From contig NZ_CP085990.1 in NCBI RefSeq assembly GCF_020736705.1, positions 1,736,001 through 1,800,000 on the forward strand: a DNA stretch of 64,000 nt. The letters are read 5' to 3'. This document shows positions 27,157-37,192 of the stretch, piece after piece (within the stretch, counting starts at the first letter, position 1; the number at the start of each line of letters is the position of its first letter). The notes under the pieces were generated by a model. The model saw only the letters and a list, made by a program, of their open reading frames with translations, did no database searches and was not told the DNA's origin. Source of the stretch: Psychrobacter sanguinis. GTDB taxonomy: Bacteria > Pseudomonadota > Gammaproteobacteria > Pseudomonadales > Moraxellaceae. A program made the position numbers and the translations under genes.

Positions 27157-28410
27157 ATGAGTATCTCAGAACAGAGCACTACGTATCCCAGTCAAAGTGT
27201 AGAGTGGTTAAAAAGGTTGATAGCCTTTGATACCGTGAGTCGCCACTCTAACTTGGCACTGATTGAAGAGGTACAGGCGTATTGTATTAGCTTGGGGCTT
27301 GAGCCGGTGCTGACCTTTAATGACACTACAGATAGGGAGCATTCTTCCAATAAGGCTAACCAAAGTAAAGCCAACTTATTTGTCAGCGTGCCAGCCGGTG
27401 GCGGATTAGCAGATACTGCCTCAGCCACTATTAAAGGAGGTATCGTACTTTCAGGGCATACTGATGTGGTGCCTGTTGATGGTCAAGACTGGCTTTCAGA
27501 TCCTTTTAAAGCTGAGATTCGCGGTGATAAGCTGTATGGTCGCGGTGCGTGCGATATGAAAGGGTTTATTGCCTGTGCCTTAAACTTGCTGCCCCAAGCA
27601 GTAGCATTGTCTCAACAAGGTCAATTGAGAAAACCACTTCATTTGGCGTTGTCATTTGATGAAGAGGTGGGTTGTCTTGGCGCACCGCTGATGCTTGAGG
27701 AATTAAGTCAGCGTGGAATAAATCCAGATTACTGTATTGTTGGTGAGCCTTCTTCCATGAAAATGGTAGTAGCACATAAGGGCATTTCCGTGTTCCGTTG
27801 CTCAGTGCATGGCAAATCAGCACATTCATCGTTGACGCATCAAGGAATCAACGCTATAAGCTATGCGGCGAAACTAATTGGATTTATTGATGAGCTTGCG
27901 AGTCAATTGGCTCAGTCCGATCAAGTGGATCCTATGTTTGATGTACCTTACTCGACGCTATCTATCGGCACAATTGAAGGTGGTACCGCGACTAATATTG
28001 TGCCCAATCTGTGTGAGTTTACCTTTGATTATCGTAACCTGCCGAGTATGGGCACCCAAGATATTTTACCGGTGATTAAACAAAGAATAACCGAGCTTAA
28101 TCAGCAAATGCAGCAAGTAGATAGCCAAACAGGCATTAAGATTGAGCAGTTAGAAAGTGTGCCGGCCATGACCGATACTGAAAGTGAAGCATTGCAACAG
28201 CTTATTGCAGGTTTGGTACAGTCCTCAGTAAGGCATAAAGTGGCTTATGCTACTGAAGGTGGACAGTTTACCAATGCAGGTATTGCCACTGTCATCTGTG
28301 GCCCAGGTAGCATAGAACAGGCCCACAAGGCCGATGAATATGTTGAGCTGGCTCAATTGGCCGAGTGCGATGACTTTTTGCAAAAATTACTACAGTCGCT
28401 ACAAAGCTAG
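27157..28410 (+). CDS. argE: Acetylornithine deacetylase
   Basis: ArgE removes the acetyl group from N-acetylornithine in arginine synthesis. The M20 metallopeptidase motifs are all present: LSGHTDVVP (His and Asp), GRGACDMKG (Asp), SFDEEVGCLGA (Glu-Glu), GEPSSM and YATEGGQF. Length is 417 residues, slightly longer than E. coli ArgE. The ribosome binding site is aagga. A hairpin with a following T-run is 20 bp after the stop. Other M20 amidohydrolases look similar, but the metal site pattern and length fit ArgE best. Confidence 0.88.
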   Translation: MSISEQSTTYPSQSVEWLKRLIAFDTVSRHSNLALIEEVQAYCISLGLEPVLTFNDTTDREHSSNKANQSKANLFVSVPAGGGLADTASATIKGGIVLSGHTDVVPVDGQDWLSDPFKAEIRGDKLYGRGACDMKGFIACALNLLPQAVALSQQGQLRKPLHLALSFDEEVGCLGAPLMLEELSQRGINPDYCIVGEPSSMKMVVAHKGISVFRCSVHGKSAHSSLTHQGINAISYAAKLIGFIDELASQLAQSDQVDPMFDVPYSTLSIGTIEGGTATNIVPNLCEFTFDYRNLPSMGTQDILPVIKQRITELNQQMQQVDSQTGIKIEQLESVPAMTDTESEALQQLIAGLVQSSVRHKVAYATEGGQFTNAGIATVICGPGSIEQAHKADEYVELAQLAECDDFLQKLLQSLQS

Positions 28411-28430
28411 TTGTCATAAGGTGAGCTTTA

Positions 28431-28460
28431 AGACCTTCAGATTTAAGGGTCTATATTTTT
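28431..28460 (+). terminator. Likely terminator after argE
   Basis: A short stem agacc / ggtct with a 12-base loop is followed by tatattttt. Confidence 0.5.
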
Positions 28461-28572
28461 TAGTAAACTCCCAGACTAGATAAGCAATTTATTCAAAGGT
28501 GTTCTGCTTAGAGACGCTTTGTTTAAAAACAGTTTGTTTGTAAACACCGGCTAGCGTTTAAGGTTATCGTTG

Positions 28573-29292
28573 ATGAGTGGCTCGACTTTTTTATTGTTCT
28601 TTTTTAGTACTTTTTTACTTTCAGCCACACCCGGCCCTAATATGTTATTGGCTTTCCAGTATGGTCTAAATCATGGGGTACGCCAAACGTTTTGGGTATT
28701 ATTAGGCTTAAGCTTTGGCCTATTGATATTACTGGTCTCGGCACTGCTTGGTATTGATATTATCAGTCGTCAAATGCCTTGGTTACTGACCATGCTAAAG
28801 GTAGTGGGTGCATTGTATCTACTGTATCTTGGCATACAGACTTGGCGAAATGCTGGGGACAATGATAGTTTTGCTGTTGATGCGGCTATCATTGATAGCG
28901 ATGCTACAAATAGCGATACCAATACCATCAATACCGTTACTCGCAAGCTATCACCACGAAATAAACCGCCTTCAATGATAAAAACCCCTTGGCAACGGTT
29001 CCGCCAAGGTATGTGGGTCTCGTTATCAAATCCCAAAGCTATTTTATTCTTTGCCGCTTTTTTTCCAAAGTTCATCAACTTTAATGCGGTGCTATGGCCT
29101 CAGTATGTAATATTAACCCTAGGATTCTTTACCAGCGAGATAACTTGGCAGATAATCTATACTTTAGGCGGCACCAAGCTCGCAGGATGGCTTGGTAGTG
29201 GGTCACGACTGCTATGGCTTAATAGACTGTGTGGTTTGATATTTATGCTGATTGCTTTGGCCCTAGCATGGGAAGTAATGTTACAGTCATAA
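28573..29292 (+). CDS. LysE family amino-acid exporter
   Basis: This is a LysE/RhtB-family exporter, which pumps amino acids or related metabolites out of the cell. The N-terminal FLLSATPGPNML signature is clear. About six transmembrane segments surround a polar loop at roughly 100-138, and SNPKAILFFAAFFP marks the second half. The ATG at 28573 is chosen; the TTG directly upstream is also in frame. At 239 residues it is longer than the usual 205-210 because of the Asp/Thr/Asn-rich loop. The substrate is not predictable. Confidence 0.9.
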   Translation: MSGSTFLLFFFSTFLLSATPGPNMLLAFQYGLNHGVRQTFWVLLGLSFGLLILLVSALLGIDIISRQMPWLLTMLKVVGALYLLYLGIQTWRNAGDNDSFAVDAAIIDSDATNSDTNTINTVTRKLSPRNKPPSMIKTPWQRFRQGMWVSLSNPKAILFFAAFFPKFINFNAVLWPQYVILTLGFFTSEITWQIIYTLGGTKLAGWLGSGSRLLWLNRLCGLIFMLIALALAWEVMLQS

Positions 29293-29362
29293 GGGCGTGC
29301 TAGCATTTCGACCAAGGGTAGATTGTTGATCATTACTGGTCATCTAACTAATTGTTAAGCCA

Positions 29363-29406
29363 TAAAAAAGTACGGTGTCTATGAATAGTCACCGTACTTT
29401 TTTTGG
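29363..29406. terminator. Bidirectional terminator, lysE-like / miaB
   Basis: The stem aaaaaagtacggtg / caccgtactttttt lies between the convergent exporter and miaB genes. Confidence 0.9.
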
Positions 29407-29468
29407 TTTTATTTAAAGGTAAAACGTTTTGTTGGGAGGCTTTTAACTCCGTAGAGTTACCAATTATA

Positions 29469-30953
29469 TTAGCCTAAAACTTCTACTAGCTCACCACGCA
29501 CCATATGCGGGCTAACGTAGTCGTTAATTTTTACAGTGACAAATTTACCCATCAGCTCTTTTTTCTGCTCCTCAGTGGCTGTGAATAATACTGAGCGAGT
29601 GTTGTCTGCTGTTCCTAATAATTGGTCAGGATAACGGTCTGCAATCTCTTCAACCATAACGCGTAAAGTCTTGCCCACCATTTCTTGGGTTTTCTTCAAC
29701 GTAGAGTCAACGATGACCTTTTGGAAGATGGCCAGACGCTCTTTTTTGGTGGCTAAACTCACATCATCTGGTAGCTCGGCAGCTGGTGTTCCAGGACGTT
29801 TTGAATAAATAAAGCTGTAAGAATGGTCGAAATCTAGTTCTTTGGCCAAATTCAAAGTTTCTAAGAAGTCCTCTTCCGTTTCGCCAGGGAAACCAATAAT
29901 AAAGTCACTTGATAAGTGCATATCAGGGCGAACCGCCATCAGTTTTCTGATCTGATTGATATAAACGTCAATGGTATGGTTACGCTTCATAGCCGCTAAA
30001 ATTTTATTAGAGCCACTTTGAACCGGTAGATGTAAATGAGACACCAACTGTGGTAACTTCTCATAAGCTTCTATGATGTCATCAGTGAACTCTAAAGGAT
30101 GGCTGGTGGTATAGCGAATGCGCTCAATGCCGTCCACGTGAGCCACATAATGTAAAAGCTCTGCAAATCGGCAGATACTGCCATCATCTTTTTGACCACG
30201 ATAGCCGTTTACGTTTTGACCCAATAGGGTAATTTCACGAACCCCTTGTTCTGCTAGGCTGTCAATTTCTGCCAATACGTCATCTAGTGGGCGTGATAAT
30301 TCCTCGCCGCGGGTATAAGGCACCACGCAGAATGAACAATATTTAGAGCAACCTTCCATAATTGAAACAAACGCTCTATAACCCTCAACCTTTGGTTCAG
30401 GTAAGAAGTCGAATTTTTCAATGCTTGGGAAGGACACATCGACTGTACCGATACGGTCTTTGGGTTTAACATCTTTTTGACGGGTAGATTGGTCATAAAG
30501 CTCTGGCAAGCGGTGTAAGGTCTGAGGACCAAATACCATATCCACGTAAGGGGCGCGTTTTTGAATGTTATCGCCTTCTTGTGAGGCGACGCAGCCACCC
30601 ACACCAATAACCAAATCTGGATTGTCTTCTTTTAATTTACGCCAACGGCCCAACTCTGAGAATACTTTTTCTTGAGCTTTTTCACGGATAGAGCAAGTAT
30701 TCATCAATAGAACATCGGCTTCTTCAATGTTATTGGTCACTATCATGTCATGTGAGTCGCCCAGAACGTTGCCCATTTTTTCTGAGTCATACACGTTCAT
30801 CTGACAGCCTTGGGTGGCAATATAAACTTTCTTTTTCGGCTTTTGTGCAAGATCGGCTTGGGCTAAGCTATCCACCGCGAGGGTCCCAGCTGAATGTGAA
30901 GTATCGGCTGTTTGTTGACGTATAGTTTTGGGGTCAAATAAGGTAGCACTCAT
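29469..30953 (-). CDS. miaB: tRNA-2-methylthio-N6-dimethylallyladenosine synthase
   Basis: MiaB is a radical-SAM enzyme that methylthiolates i6A37 of tRNAs. The UPF0004 domain binds one iron-sulfur cluster through CQMNVYD, NTCSIRE and GGCVASQ. The radical-SAM cluster is in [15 protein letters not shown], and a C-terminal TRAM domain ends the protein. The ATG at 30953 (MSATLF) is chosen, because the longer frame to 31055 adds 34 hydrophobic residues not expected in a cytosolic enzyme. The start gives 494 residues, including a tail of about 45 residues before the first domain. Confidence 0.96.
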   Translation of the reverse strand: MSATLFDPKTIRQQTADTSHSAGTLAVDSLAQADLAQKPKKKVYIATQGCQMNVYDSEKMGNVLGDSHDMIVTNNIEEADVLLMNTCSIREKAQEKVFSELGRWRKLKEDNPDLVIGVGGCVASQEGDNIQKRAPYVDMVFGPQTLHRLPELYDQSTRQKDVKPKDRIGTVDVSFPSIEKFDFLPEPKVEGYRAFVSIMEGCSKYCSFCVVPYTRGEELSRPLDDVLAEIDSLAEQGVREITLLGQNVNGYRGQKDDGSICRFAELLHYVAHVDGIERIRYTTSHPLEFTDDIIEAYEKLPQLVSHLHLPVQSGSNKILAAMKRNHTIDVYINQIRKLMAVRPDMHLSSDFIIGFPGETEEDFLETLNLAKELDFDHSYSFIYSKRPGTPAAELPDDVSLATKKERLAIFQKVIVDSTLKKTQEMVGKTLRVMVEEIADRYPDQLLGTADNTRSVLFTATEEQKKELMGKFVTVKINDYVSPHMVRGELVEVLG

Positions 30954-31761
30954 ATTAAGCAGTCCAAGATGATAGTCGTTAAAAGTTATTAAATATAGAT
31001 AATAAAGAGGGTATAAGACGGATACGGCGATAAATATATCGGTAAGGGATGTCATTTTAAAAGATAATAATAGGGCGTTATTATAACATAAGCTGAGTAA
31101 GGTTGAGTGTTAAAGCTGAGTACAGCAGTCAGTTAACAGTAAGCGATAGCAAGTAGTAGGTCCTCTAAATAGGTCATTCAAATAAGTCATCTAGAAGCTA
31201 ACCATACCAGACGTTAATTAAAAAGCGGTCTAAACAAGGGGTCTAAAAACCAAATCTAAAAAGAGGCGTCTAAAAAATTCAATGTGAACAGAGTACAAAA
31301 GTACATGAGTTTTAGATTGGGGGATGTAAACAAAAGAAACTTTGTAAGCCACACTGCAACATCGGCTTACATAAAGCATTTTGGCTCTCCGCATTTGTTG
31401 CCTATAATCTAGACGAAGGCGTGCTTTAATTTTAATAGCTTAATAAAGTTAAACTGAGTTTACTCTGTCGAAACTTTTATATTTTAGCTAATGGGGCACA
31501 ATAAGCTAAGCTGACTTTTTAGATAGGTTCTTTAAGCGACCTATTAAATTAAAAGTACTATCAAAGAAATTGTTAAAACAGCTATCAACGGAATGAAAAT
31601 AAAATTGCTTACGACCACTAGCCAAATAATTTTTTAATATTTTAACTTTGAATAATAAGACCGTATTTATGCTAAAAGACACCTTTATCGATCATTTAAC
31701 TGACGCTACGTTTAATAAATTAACCAAAAATACCTGTAACCCATCTAAAGATATCAAGACT
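30954..31761. other. miaB-slt divergent spacer
   Basis: This is an approximately 800-bp AT-rich spacer. It holds degenerate 13-14 bp direct repeats built on gtctaaa (31226-31279) and a possible sigma-70 promoter for slt near 31381. If slt starts at 31669 the last 93 bases are coding. Confidence 0.5.
31381..31408 (+). promoter_or_regulatory. Possible sigma-70 promoter upstream of slt
   Basis: ttggct (31381-31386), a 16-bp spacer and tataat (31403-31408) form a reasonable -35/-10 pair on the plus strand, about 260-350 bp before slt. Confidence 0.4.
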
Positions 31762-33792
31762 ATGACCAAAGCACGTGCATTAATAGGGACCAAAGCCCCT
31801 ATCGTTGTTTCTTCATTAGCCCTAATGGGCATGACCCAGATTGCTTGTGCTCAGTTAGCATGGCCTGGGAGTACGCCAGATTATAAGAATGATACCAGTA
31901 TCAACTACTTTAATGAGGCCTTGGCAGCGGGCGAGCGTCGAGATTCTGGTGCTTTGTATCAGTATGAGCAAATGATGGGTAATGGTTTATTTGCTATGTA
32001 CCCTGCTTATTGGCGACTCAATAATGACCTATCTACCTTAAATCCTGGTGTTGTGACACAGTTTGCTAGTCAGTATAGTGGTAGTGTTATGGCCGAAAAG
32101 CTAGCGGCAGACTATGCAGAAACCAAAGCACAGGCAGGGGATTATAATGCAGTGCGTCAAGTCGCTAACTACGTACATAATGCGGATGATAGTGAAAGAT
32201 GTGCGGTAGCGCTAGGCTTTAATAATGGTGGTGATGCCATGCGAGCCATTTCACTAAAGCCAGATGTGTGGTTGACCACTAAAAAGCAGCCTGCATTGTG
32301 TAGCCAACTGGCTACTGAAATGAATGGTAACCCGATGATTAACAATACCGACCGTAAGCAGCGCTTACTGCGCATGCTAAGGGTAGGTAATACCGGCGAT
32401 ATTATGGCATTGTCACAGTCGCTAGGGACGCCTATTGCGTATAGTGAGCTAAGTGAAATTCAGTTGAATCCTTCAGCGTTCTTAACTCGTTTTGGTAGTC
32501 AGCCCAATAGCGTAAAAAATCAATATTTATATCTTTATGCTATCGGCCGTATGGCGGATAAATCTTATCGCGAGGCGGCAATTCAAGTAGATTATGATAT
32601 TAATCAAGACAATAGCCGTGCTCAGAAGCTAATTAATGAAGAGACCCGTCGTTACGCTTATCGCATCTTAGGTGTGAAACGTATGTATTATAACACTGAC
32701 GATGGCTTTAATGATGAAGCGATAACTTGGTTCCGCAAGAGCTTAGGTGAACCATTTAACTACGAAGAAGCAGAAGATTATGCCACGGCTGCCATTCGCT
32801 TTAGTCAATGGGACGACTTGGTTAATGCCATTGGTAGTATGGACAATGCGGCTCAAAAACAGAATATCTGGCAGTATTGGTTGGCCCGTGCCTATGAGCA
32901 ATCTAGAGATAGCAGTAAAAAAGGCTTATCGCGCCAAATCTACCAACGCTTAGCCAATAATAGTGATTATTATGGCTTCTTGGCAAAAGACAAAATTGGT
33001 CAGCGCTTCAGTGCAGGCAGTACTTCAGTGCCAAATGTTCCAAGTAGCGATACCAATCGTATGCTTAATGACCCTCATTTTGCCCGTGCTTTTGCCTTGT
33101 ATAACTCTAGTGCCAATCGCACTTATGCTAACCGTGAATGGAACTGGGCGGTTAAAAAAGCACGTGATAACAATGATAATAAAATGATCGTGGCGGCGTC
33201 TAAATATGCGCACGATTTAGGCTGGCTAGACCGTTCTATTTATGCCATTGATAGTACTGAAGGCCTAGATGCCTTTAGTTTGTCGCATCCTATGCCGCAC
33301 CAGAACGAAGTGGTGACTTATAGTCGTCAAGCGGGTATTGATCCAGCTTGGGCGTATGGTATTATGCGTCAAGAAAGCCGTTTTGTGAGTAGTGCTCGCT
33401 CGGGTGTTGGTGCTAGTGGCCTAATGCAAATCATGCCTGATACCGCAAAATATATTGCGCGTAATTTAGGTGAGACCTATAGTGCCAGCCGCGCTAACAG
33501 TGGTGATACCAATATTCGCTATGGCACTTGGTATATGAGCGACATTATGGGCAAACTTTATAATCAGCCTGTACTGGCCACAGCAGGTTATAACGCCGGT
33601 CCTAACAAAGCCAAACGTTGGCAACCGGTGTATGGCTCATTGGCTGCCGACCAGTATGTAGAAAGTATTGCTTATCCTGAAACCCGTAACTATGTTAAGC
33701 GAGTGATGGAAAACGCCACTATCTATAGCAGTCTGCTCGGGGCAAATATGCCGATTACCCAACGTATGGGTACCATTCCTGCAGGCTACTAA
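31762..33792 (+). CDS. slt: Soluble lytic murein transglycosylase
   Basis: Slt70-type enzymes cleave peptidoglycan glycan strands to 1,6-anhydro products in the periplasm. The long N-terminal part is the alpha-superhelical U/L-domain. The catalytic domain is C-terminal, with Glu in YGIMRQESRF, then GASGLMQIMPDTA and TAGYNAGPNKA. I start at the ATG at 31762 because it gives a standard signal peptide (basic, hydrophobic, cut after ACA). Longer frames begin at ATG 31669 or TTG 31648 and would place the signal 31 or more residues inside. Length is 676 residues. It is transcribed alone. Confidence 0.92.
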   Translation: MTKARALIGTKAPIVVSSLALMGMTQIACAQLAWPGSTPDYKNDTSINYFNEALAAGERRDSGALYQYEQMMGNGLFAMYPAYWRLNNDLSTLNPGVVTQFASQYSGSVMAEKLAADYAETKAQAGDYNAVRQVANYVHNADDSERCAVALGFNNGGDAMRAISLKPDVWLTTKKQPALCSQLATEMNGNPMINNTDRKQRLLRMLRVGNTGDIMALSQSLGTPIAYSELSEIQLNPSAFLTRFGSQPNSVKNQYLYLYAIGRMADKSYREAAIQVDYDINQDNSRAQKLINEETRRYAYRILGVKRMYYNTDDGFNDEAITWFRKSLGEPFNYEEAEDYATAAIRFSQWDDLVNAIGSMDNAAQKQNIWQYWLARAYEQSRDSSKKGLSRQIYQRLANNSDYYGFLAKDKIGQRFSAGSTSVPNVPSSDTNRMLNDPHFARAFALYNSSANRTYANREWNWAVKKARDNNDNKMIVAASKYAHDLGWLDRSIYAIDSTEGLDAFSLSHPMPHQNEVVTYSRQAGIDPAWAYGIMRQESRFVSSARSGVGASGLMQIMPDTAKYIARNLGETYSASRANSGDTNIRYGTWYMSDIMGKLYNQPVLATAGYNAGPNKAKRWQPVYGSLAADQYVESIAYPETRNYVKRVMENATIYSSLLGANMPITQRMGTIPAGY

Positions 33793-34314
33793 GTAATAAA
33801 ATAGGGGATAGCGAAGGTTAACTTTGTTATCCCTTATTTATTATTAAGATAGGTATAAATAGGTTTGAGCAAAATTTTGAAAGGTGCTACACTTTTACCG
33901 CGATAAAAACGTATACGGCTTTATAAACTAGGGACTATTTTAAGCTCGAGACTTGGTCTCGGCTAACTGATGAACCTGAATCGGTTGAAAGCACAGTGCC
34001 TGGTCAATAAATCTGTCATGCTAATGATAGAAAAGAACTATTTCTACCAATCATAGGCACTGTCAGCCCGCTACGATTTTTTCAATTGAATACTTATTGG
34101 GCAGTAATCAATAGTAAGTAATCAGTTCAAAGGGTCTTATATTGGGGTGACACTCTGGTAGTGTTAACGTGCCTAGGAGAGGATTAAACGGATGTTTAAT
34201 CACTCATTTTACATTTGGGCAAATGCACCGTCACTTATTAATGGTTGCCTATTTATGACAATTTCTGTCATAACCCAATTGAAAACAACCTCACTAAATC
34301 TCTAGGAGAATTAA
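33793..34314. other. slt-mdh spacer with multiple hairpins
   Basis: This is a 522-bp spacer. It holds the structured element at 33944-34070 (separate entry) and several further hairpins: acact / agtgt near 34150, gattaaac / gtttaatc near 34180-34203, and atgaca / tgtcat near 34255-34272. The last two lie in what should be the mdh leader. No ORF is credible. Confidence 0.6.
33944..34070 (+). ncRNA. Candidate structured RNA upstream of mdh
   Basis: Three consecutive helices are visible: hairpin cgagac/gtctcg (33947-33961); acc/ggt (33974-33985) with its flanks; and a long arm acagtgcct (33993-34001) with aggcactgt (34055-34063) closing over an inner hairpin (agaaa/tttct). A short closing stem ggct (33961-33964) with agcc (34065-34068) makes a three-way junction. 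The junction strands read ctgatga, gaaa and gtc, as in a hammerhead ribozyme, but with extra bases. A T6 run follows at 34076. The strand is assumed from mdh. Confidence 0.4.
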
Positions 34315-35298
34315 ATGAAACAACCTGTTCGCGTTGCCGTTACTGGTGCTGCTGGTAATATTAGTTATGCTATGCTGTTTCGTATTGCTTCAGGCGAAAT
34401 GCTAGGTAAAGACCAGCCTGTTATTTTACAGCTTTTAGAAATCACACCAGCACTTGACGCCCTAAAAGGGGTTGTTATGGAGCTTGAAGATTGTGCATTC
34501 CCATTGTTAGCAGGCGTTGTACAAACTGATGATGCCAAAGTAGCATTCAAAGACGTAGACTATGCCCTATTAGTAGGTGCTCGTCCTCGTGGTCCAGGTA
34601 TGGAGCGTAAAGACTTACTTGAAGCTAACGCTGCTATCTTCTCAGCTCAAGGTAAAGCTTTAAATGAAGTGGCTAGCCGTGATGTTAAAGTATTGGTTGT
34701 GGGTAACCCAGCTAACACTAACGCTTTGATCGCTCAGCGCAATGCACCAGACTTAGACCCACGTAACTTCACAGCGATGACTCGTTTAGACCACAACCGT
34801 GGTTTGGCTCAGTTAGCTGAAGAAACTAACAGCACCGTTAATGACATCAAAAAAATGATCATTTGGGGTAACCACTCATCAACTCAGTACCCAGATCTAA
34901 CTGAGTGTACGGTTAATGGTAAGCCAGCTCTAGATCAAGTTGATCGTGATTGGTACGAAAACAGCTACATCCCAAGCGTACAAAAACGCGGTGCAGCAAT
35001 CATTGAAGCACGTGGTGCGTCATCTGCCGCTTCAGCAGCCAACGCTGCTATCGCTCACATGCGTACTTGGGCACTTGGTTCTGATGAAAATGATTGGGTT
35101 TCTATGGGCGTTTACTCACAAGGTGAGTATGGTATCGCTAAAGGCTTAATCTACTCGTACCCATGTACTTGCAGCAATGGCGATTGGAAAATCGTTGAAG
35201 GCTTAGACACTTCATCAGCATTCTCTCAAGAGAAGATGAAAGCCACTGAGCAAGAGCTTAGCGAAGAACGTGATGCGGTAGAACATTTACTTCCATAA
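34315..35298 (+). CDS. mdh: Malate dehydrogenase
   Basis: Mdh interconverts malate and oxaloacetate with NAD in the TCA cycle. This is the 327-residue form related to cytoplasmic MDH, not the E. coli type. It shows the nucleotide-binding [11 protein letters not shown] at the N-terminus, [21 protein letters not shown] (substrate Arg and catalytic Asp) and the catalytic His in [10 protein letters not shown]. The ribosome binding site taggag is ideal. A strong terminator follows. Its leader is unusually structured. Confidence 0.97.
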   Translation: MKQPVRVAVTGAAGNISYAMLFRIASGEMLGKDQPVILQLLEITPALDALKGVVMELEDCAFPLLAGVVQTDDAKVAFKDVDYALLVGARPRGPGMERKDLLEANAAIFSAQGKALNEVASRDVKVLVVGNPANTNALIAQRNAPDLDPRNFTAMTRLDHNRGLAQLAEETNSTVNDIKKMIIWGNHSSTQYPDLTECTVNGKPALDQVDRDWYENSYIPSVQKRGAAIIEARGASSAASAANAAIAHMRTWALGSDENDWVSMGVYSQGEYGIAKGLIYSYPCTCSNGDWKIVEGLDTSSAFSQEKMKATEQELSEERDAVEHLLP

Positions 35299-35625
35299 GT
35301 AAGTAAATTATTCTAAGCGAAACTGTTACGCTAAAAAAAAGCCTGCATTTTGCAGGCTTTTTTGTGGTTAACATTACTAGAATTTGATAATTAAAATATG
35401 ATGCCCTAAAAATGCAAAACGCTACTTTATTAACACAATAGTAAAGCTTCTATATACTTTTAGCACAGTAAACTTTGAACTATTTGCTACAATCAAATTA
35501 TAGGCGGTAAAGATTTAAAGAGACTAAAGAGATTAGAACGGACGATAGATTAGAACGGACTAATTAAACTAAATAAGAAAAAACCAATTAAATCAGTCAT
35601 TACTTAAATTAAAAGAGGAAGCATT
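35299..35625. other. mdh-DUF2789 spacer
   Basis: This 327-bp spacer has the mdh terminator at 35333-35363 and then AT-rich sequence with a twice-repeated tagaacgga (about 35533-35560). The DUF2789 gene has a good aagagga ribosome binding site. Confidence 0.55.
35333..35363 (+). terminator. Intrinsic terminator after mdh
   Basis: The stem aaaaaagcctgca / tgcaggctttttt with a three-base loop ends in T7. Confidence 0.93.
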
Positions 35626-35865
35626 ATGTTAGGTGAACCAGAATATACGTTAAACGAGCTGTTTGCACAATTGGGTCTTGATAGCTCTGATGAAGCAATT
35701 GATAAATTTATCAGTGAGCATAAGTTAAACAAAGACCAGTCTTTAATTGATGCTGATTTTTGGACCGATTCACAACGTGCTTTCTTGAAAGAAGAGTGGA
35801 AACGTGATGCTGATTGGGTAGAAATTATTGATGACCTAAACGTGCGTCTGCATCCGACGGCATAA
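35626..35865 (+). CDS. DUF2789 family protein
   Basis: This 79-residue acidic cytosolic protein matches the DUF2789 family. The typical order is TLNELFAQLGLDSS, then ADFWTDSQRAFLKEEW and DADWVEIIDDLN. The function is unknown. It has a strong ribosome binding site and its own terminator, so it is a single-gene unit. Confidence 0.9.
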   Translation: MLGEPEYTLNELFAQLGLDSSDEAIDKFISEHKLNKDQSLIDADFWTDSQRAFLKEEWKRDADWVEIIDDLNVRLHPTA

Positions 35866-35944
35866 GTTTTTATTTAAATTTAAAATGTTGTTGAAGACTT
35901 ATCAGTTAAAAACTTAACATTTAAAAATGAATAAATTAGATAAT

Positions 35945-35978
35945 AAAAAAGGCCTTCTATTTATAGAGGGCCTTTTTT
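35945..35978. terminator. Bidirectional terminator, DUF2789 / transglycosylase
   Basis: The stem aaaaaaggcc...ggcctttttt with a tagag/ttcta inner part lies between convergent genes. Confidence 0.88.
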
Positions 35979-36014
35979 ATCGACTTAAAACTTAATAATT
36001 ATTCAGAGCGGTTG

Positions 36015-36860
36015 CTACTGAGAATAAGTATTGCTAGTAGTAGCAAAAGATGTAGAACTTACCGAGTAATTTTCAGGTTGGTAAAGTGCTTCTGAAGTAG
36101 GGGTAGCCGCTTTACCGAATAGAGAGCTGTTGTTCTTATATAATGAATTATAACGGCTCAATACTCTTTGTACGTAGTTACGGGTTTCTCTGAAAGGCGG
36201 TACACCACCATATTTATCGACATTTCCTTCACCAGCATTATAACCGGCCAATATATGCTCAATTTTGCCATTAAAGCGTCGGCTTAACCATGCCACATAT
36301 TTTGCAGCCCCTTCAATATTCTCTGAAGGGTTCCAAGCATTACGTACTGAAAAGCGGCGAGCTGTTGCCGGCATAAGCTGCATCAAACCTTGCGCACCCA
36401 CTGGTGAGCGAGCATTAGGATTGAATGAAGATTCGGTATGCATGATTGCTTTCAATAGACCAGGATCGATACCATTGCGTTTCGCAGAATCAATGATGTA
36501 GTAATCATATGCGTTATTACCTGAGCCTATGCTAGCACTATAACTAGAGCTACTACTTGGCATATCACTGTAACTTCTTGATTCTAACGTACTAAAGTAA
36601 CTCGGCTCTTTAATAGTCAAAGTATTATTAGAAACTATTTCACTTCCCGAATCAGGGAAATAAGTCACCTGTACTTTTTTGGAATGCTTGTTGAAATTGT
36701 TAGAAGGTTGAACATTGGTTAAGAGCACTTGACCAGAGGCATCTTTATAAATGTACATGTTTCCGCCAGCATTTGCTGACAAGATGGTCGATGAAATTAG
36801 AACAGAACCGGCAACCAAACTGGCTGAACGAGCTAATACTTTATTCAACAATTCAGTCAT
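36015..36860 (-). CDS. Lytic transglycosylase with DUF4124-like N-terminus
   Basis: This is a 281-residue exported protein. The first 30 residues form a signal peptide ending near SANA. A DUF4124-like stretch (MYIYKDASGQVLLTNVQP) follows, then a Ser-rich linker, then an SLT domain at about 120-245. That domain has the catalytic Glu in MHTESSFNP, GAQGLMQLMPATA and LAGYNAGEGNV. This order matches MltE/MltC-like exported transglycosylases that process peptidoglycan. It is separate from slt upstream, so the window carries two distinct murein-cleaving enzymes. Confidence 0.9.
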   Translation of the reverse strand: MTELLNKVLARSASLVAGSVLISSTILSANAGGNMYIYKDASGQVLLTNVQPSNNFNKHSKKVQVTYFPDSGSEIVSNNTLTIKEPSYFSTLESRSYSDMPSSSSSYSASIGSGNNAYDYYIIDSAKRNGIDPGLLKAIMHTESSFNPNARSPVGAQGLMQLMPATARRFSVRNAWNPSENIEGAAKYVAWLSRRFNGKIEHILAGYNAGEGNVDKYGGVPPFRETRNYVQRVLSRYNSLYKNNSSLFGKAATPTSEALYQPENYSVSSTSFATTSNTYSQ

Positions 36861-37192
36861 ATTTATTTTTCACTTATTTAAGACTATATTATATAGATAT
36901 CAGGCGGTATAAGGTTATTAAGGCTTATAACGTTATTAAAGTTTATAATTAAATCCTATAAATAGGCTTTATTTATAAGCTTACTTTAAATATCACTACT
37001 ACGATAAGACAACGTAATATAGCATTATTATACATTTATATCTAACAGATAATCCCTTCTGTATCTTATAAACAGCAGTTCAGAAAGAATGAGAAATATT
37101 GTTACTGAACGTAATTTATGGCTAAATTCTAGTCATTAATTATGAAGAAATTAAGTATTTACCTCTCTTAAATTCTAATAATTGTATTAAAA
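36861..37192. other. AT-rich spacer upstream of the transglycosylase
   Basis: This is 332 bp between the transglycosylase start and the lrgB-like stop, both on the minus strand. No clear terminator for lrgB and no promoter could be assigned. Confidence 0.5.

Noticed and set aside
33960..34010. TPP riboswitch-like words (tgaacctga) before mdh
   Set aside because: The rest of the THI box consensus is absent and mdh is not a thiamine gene.
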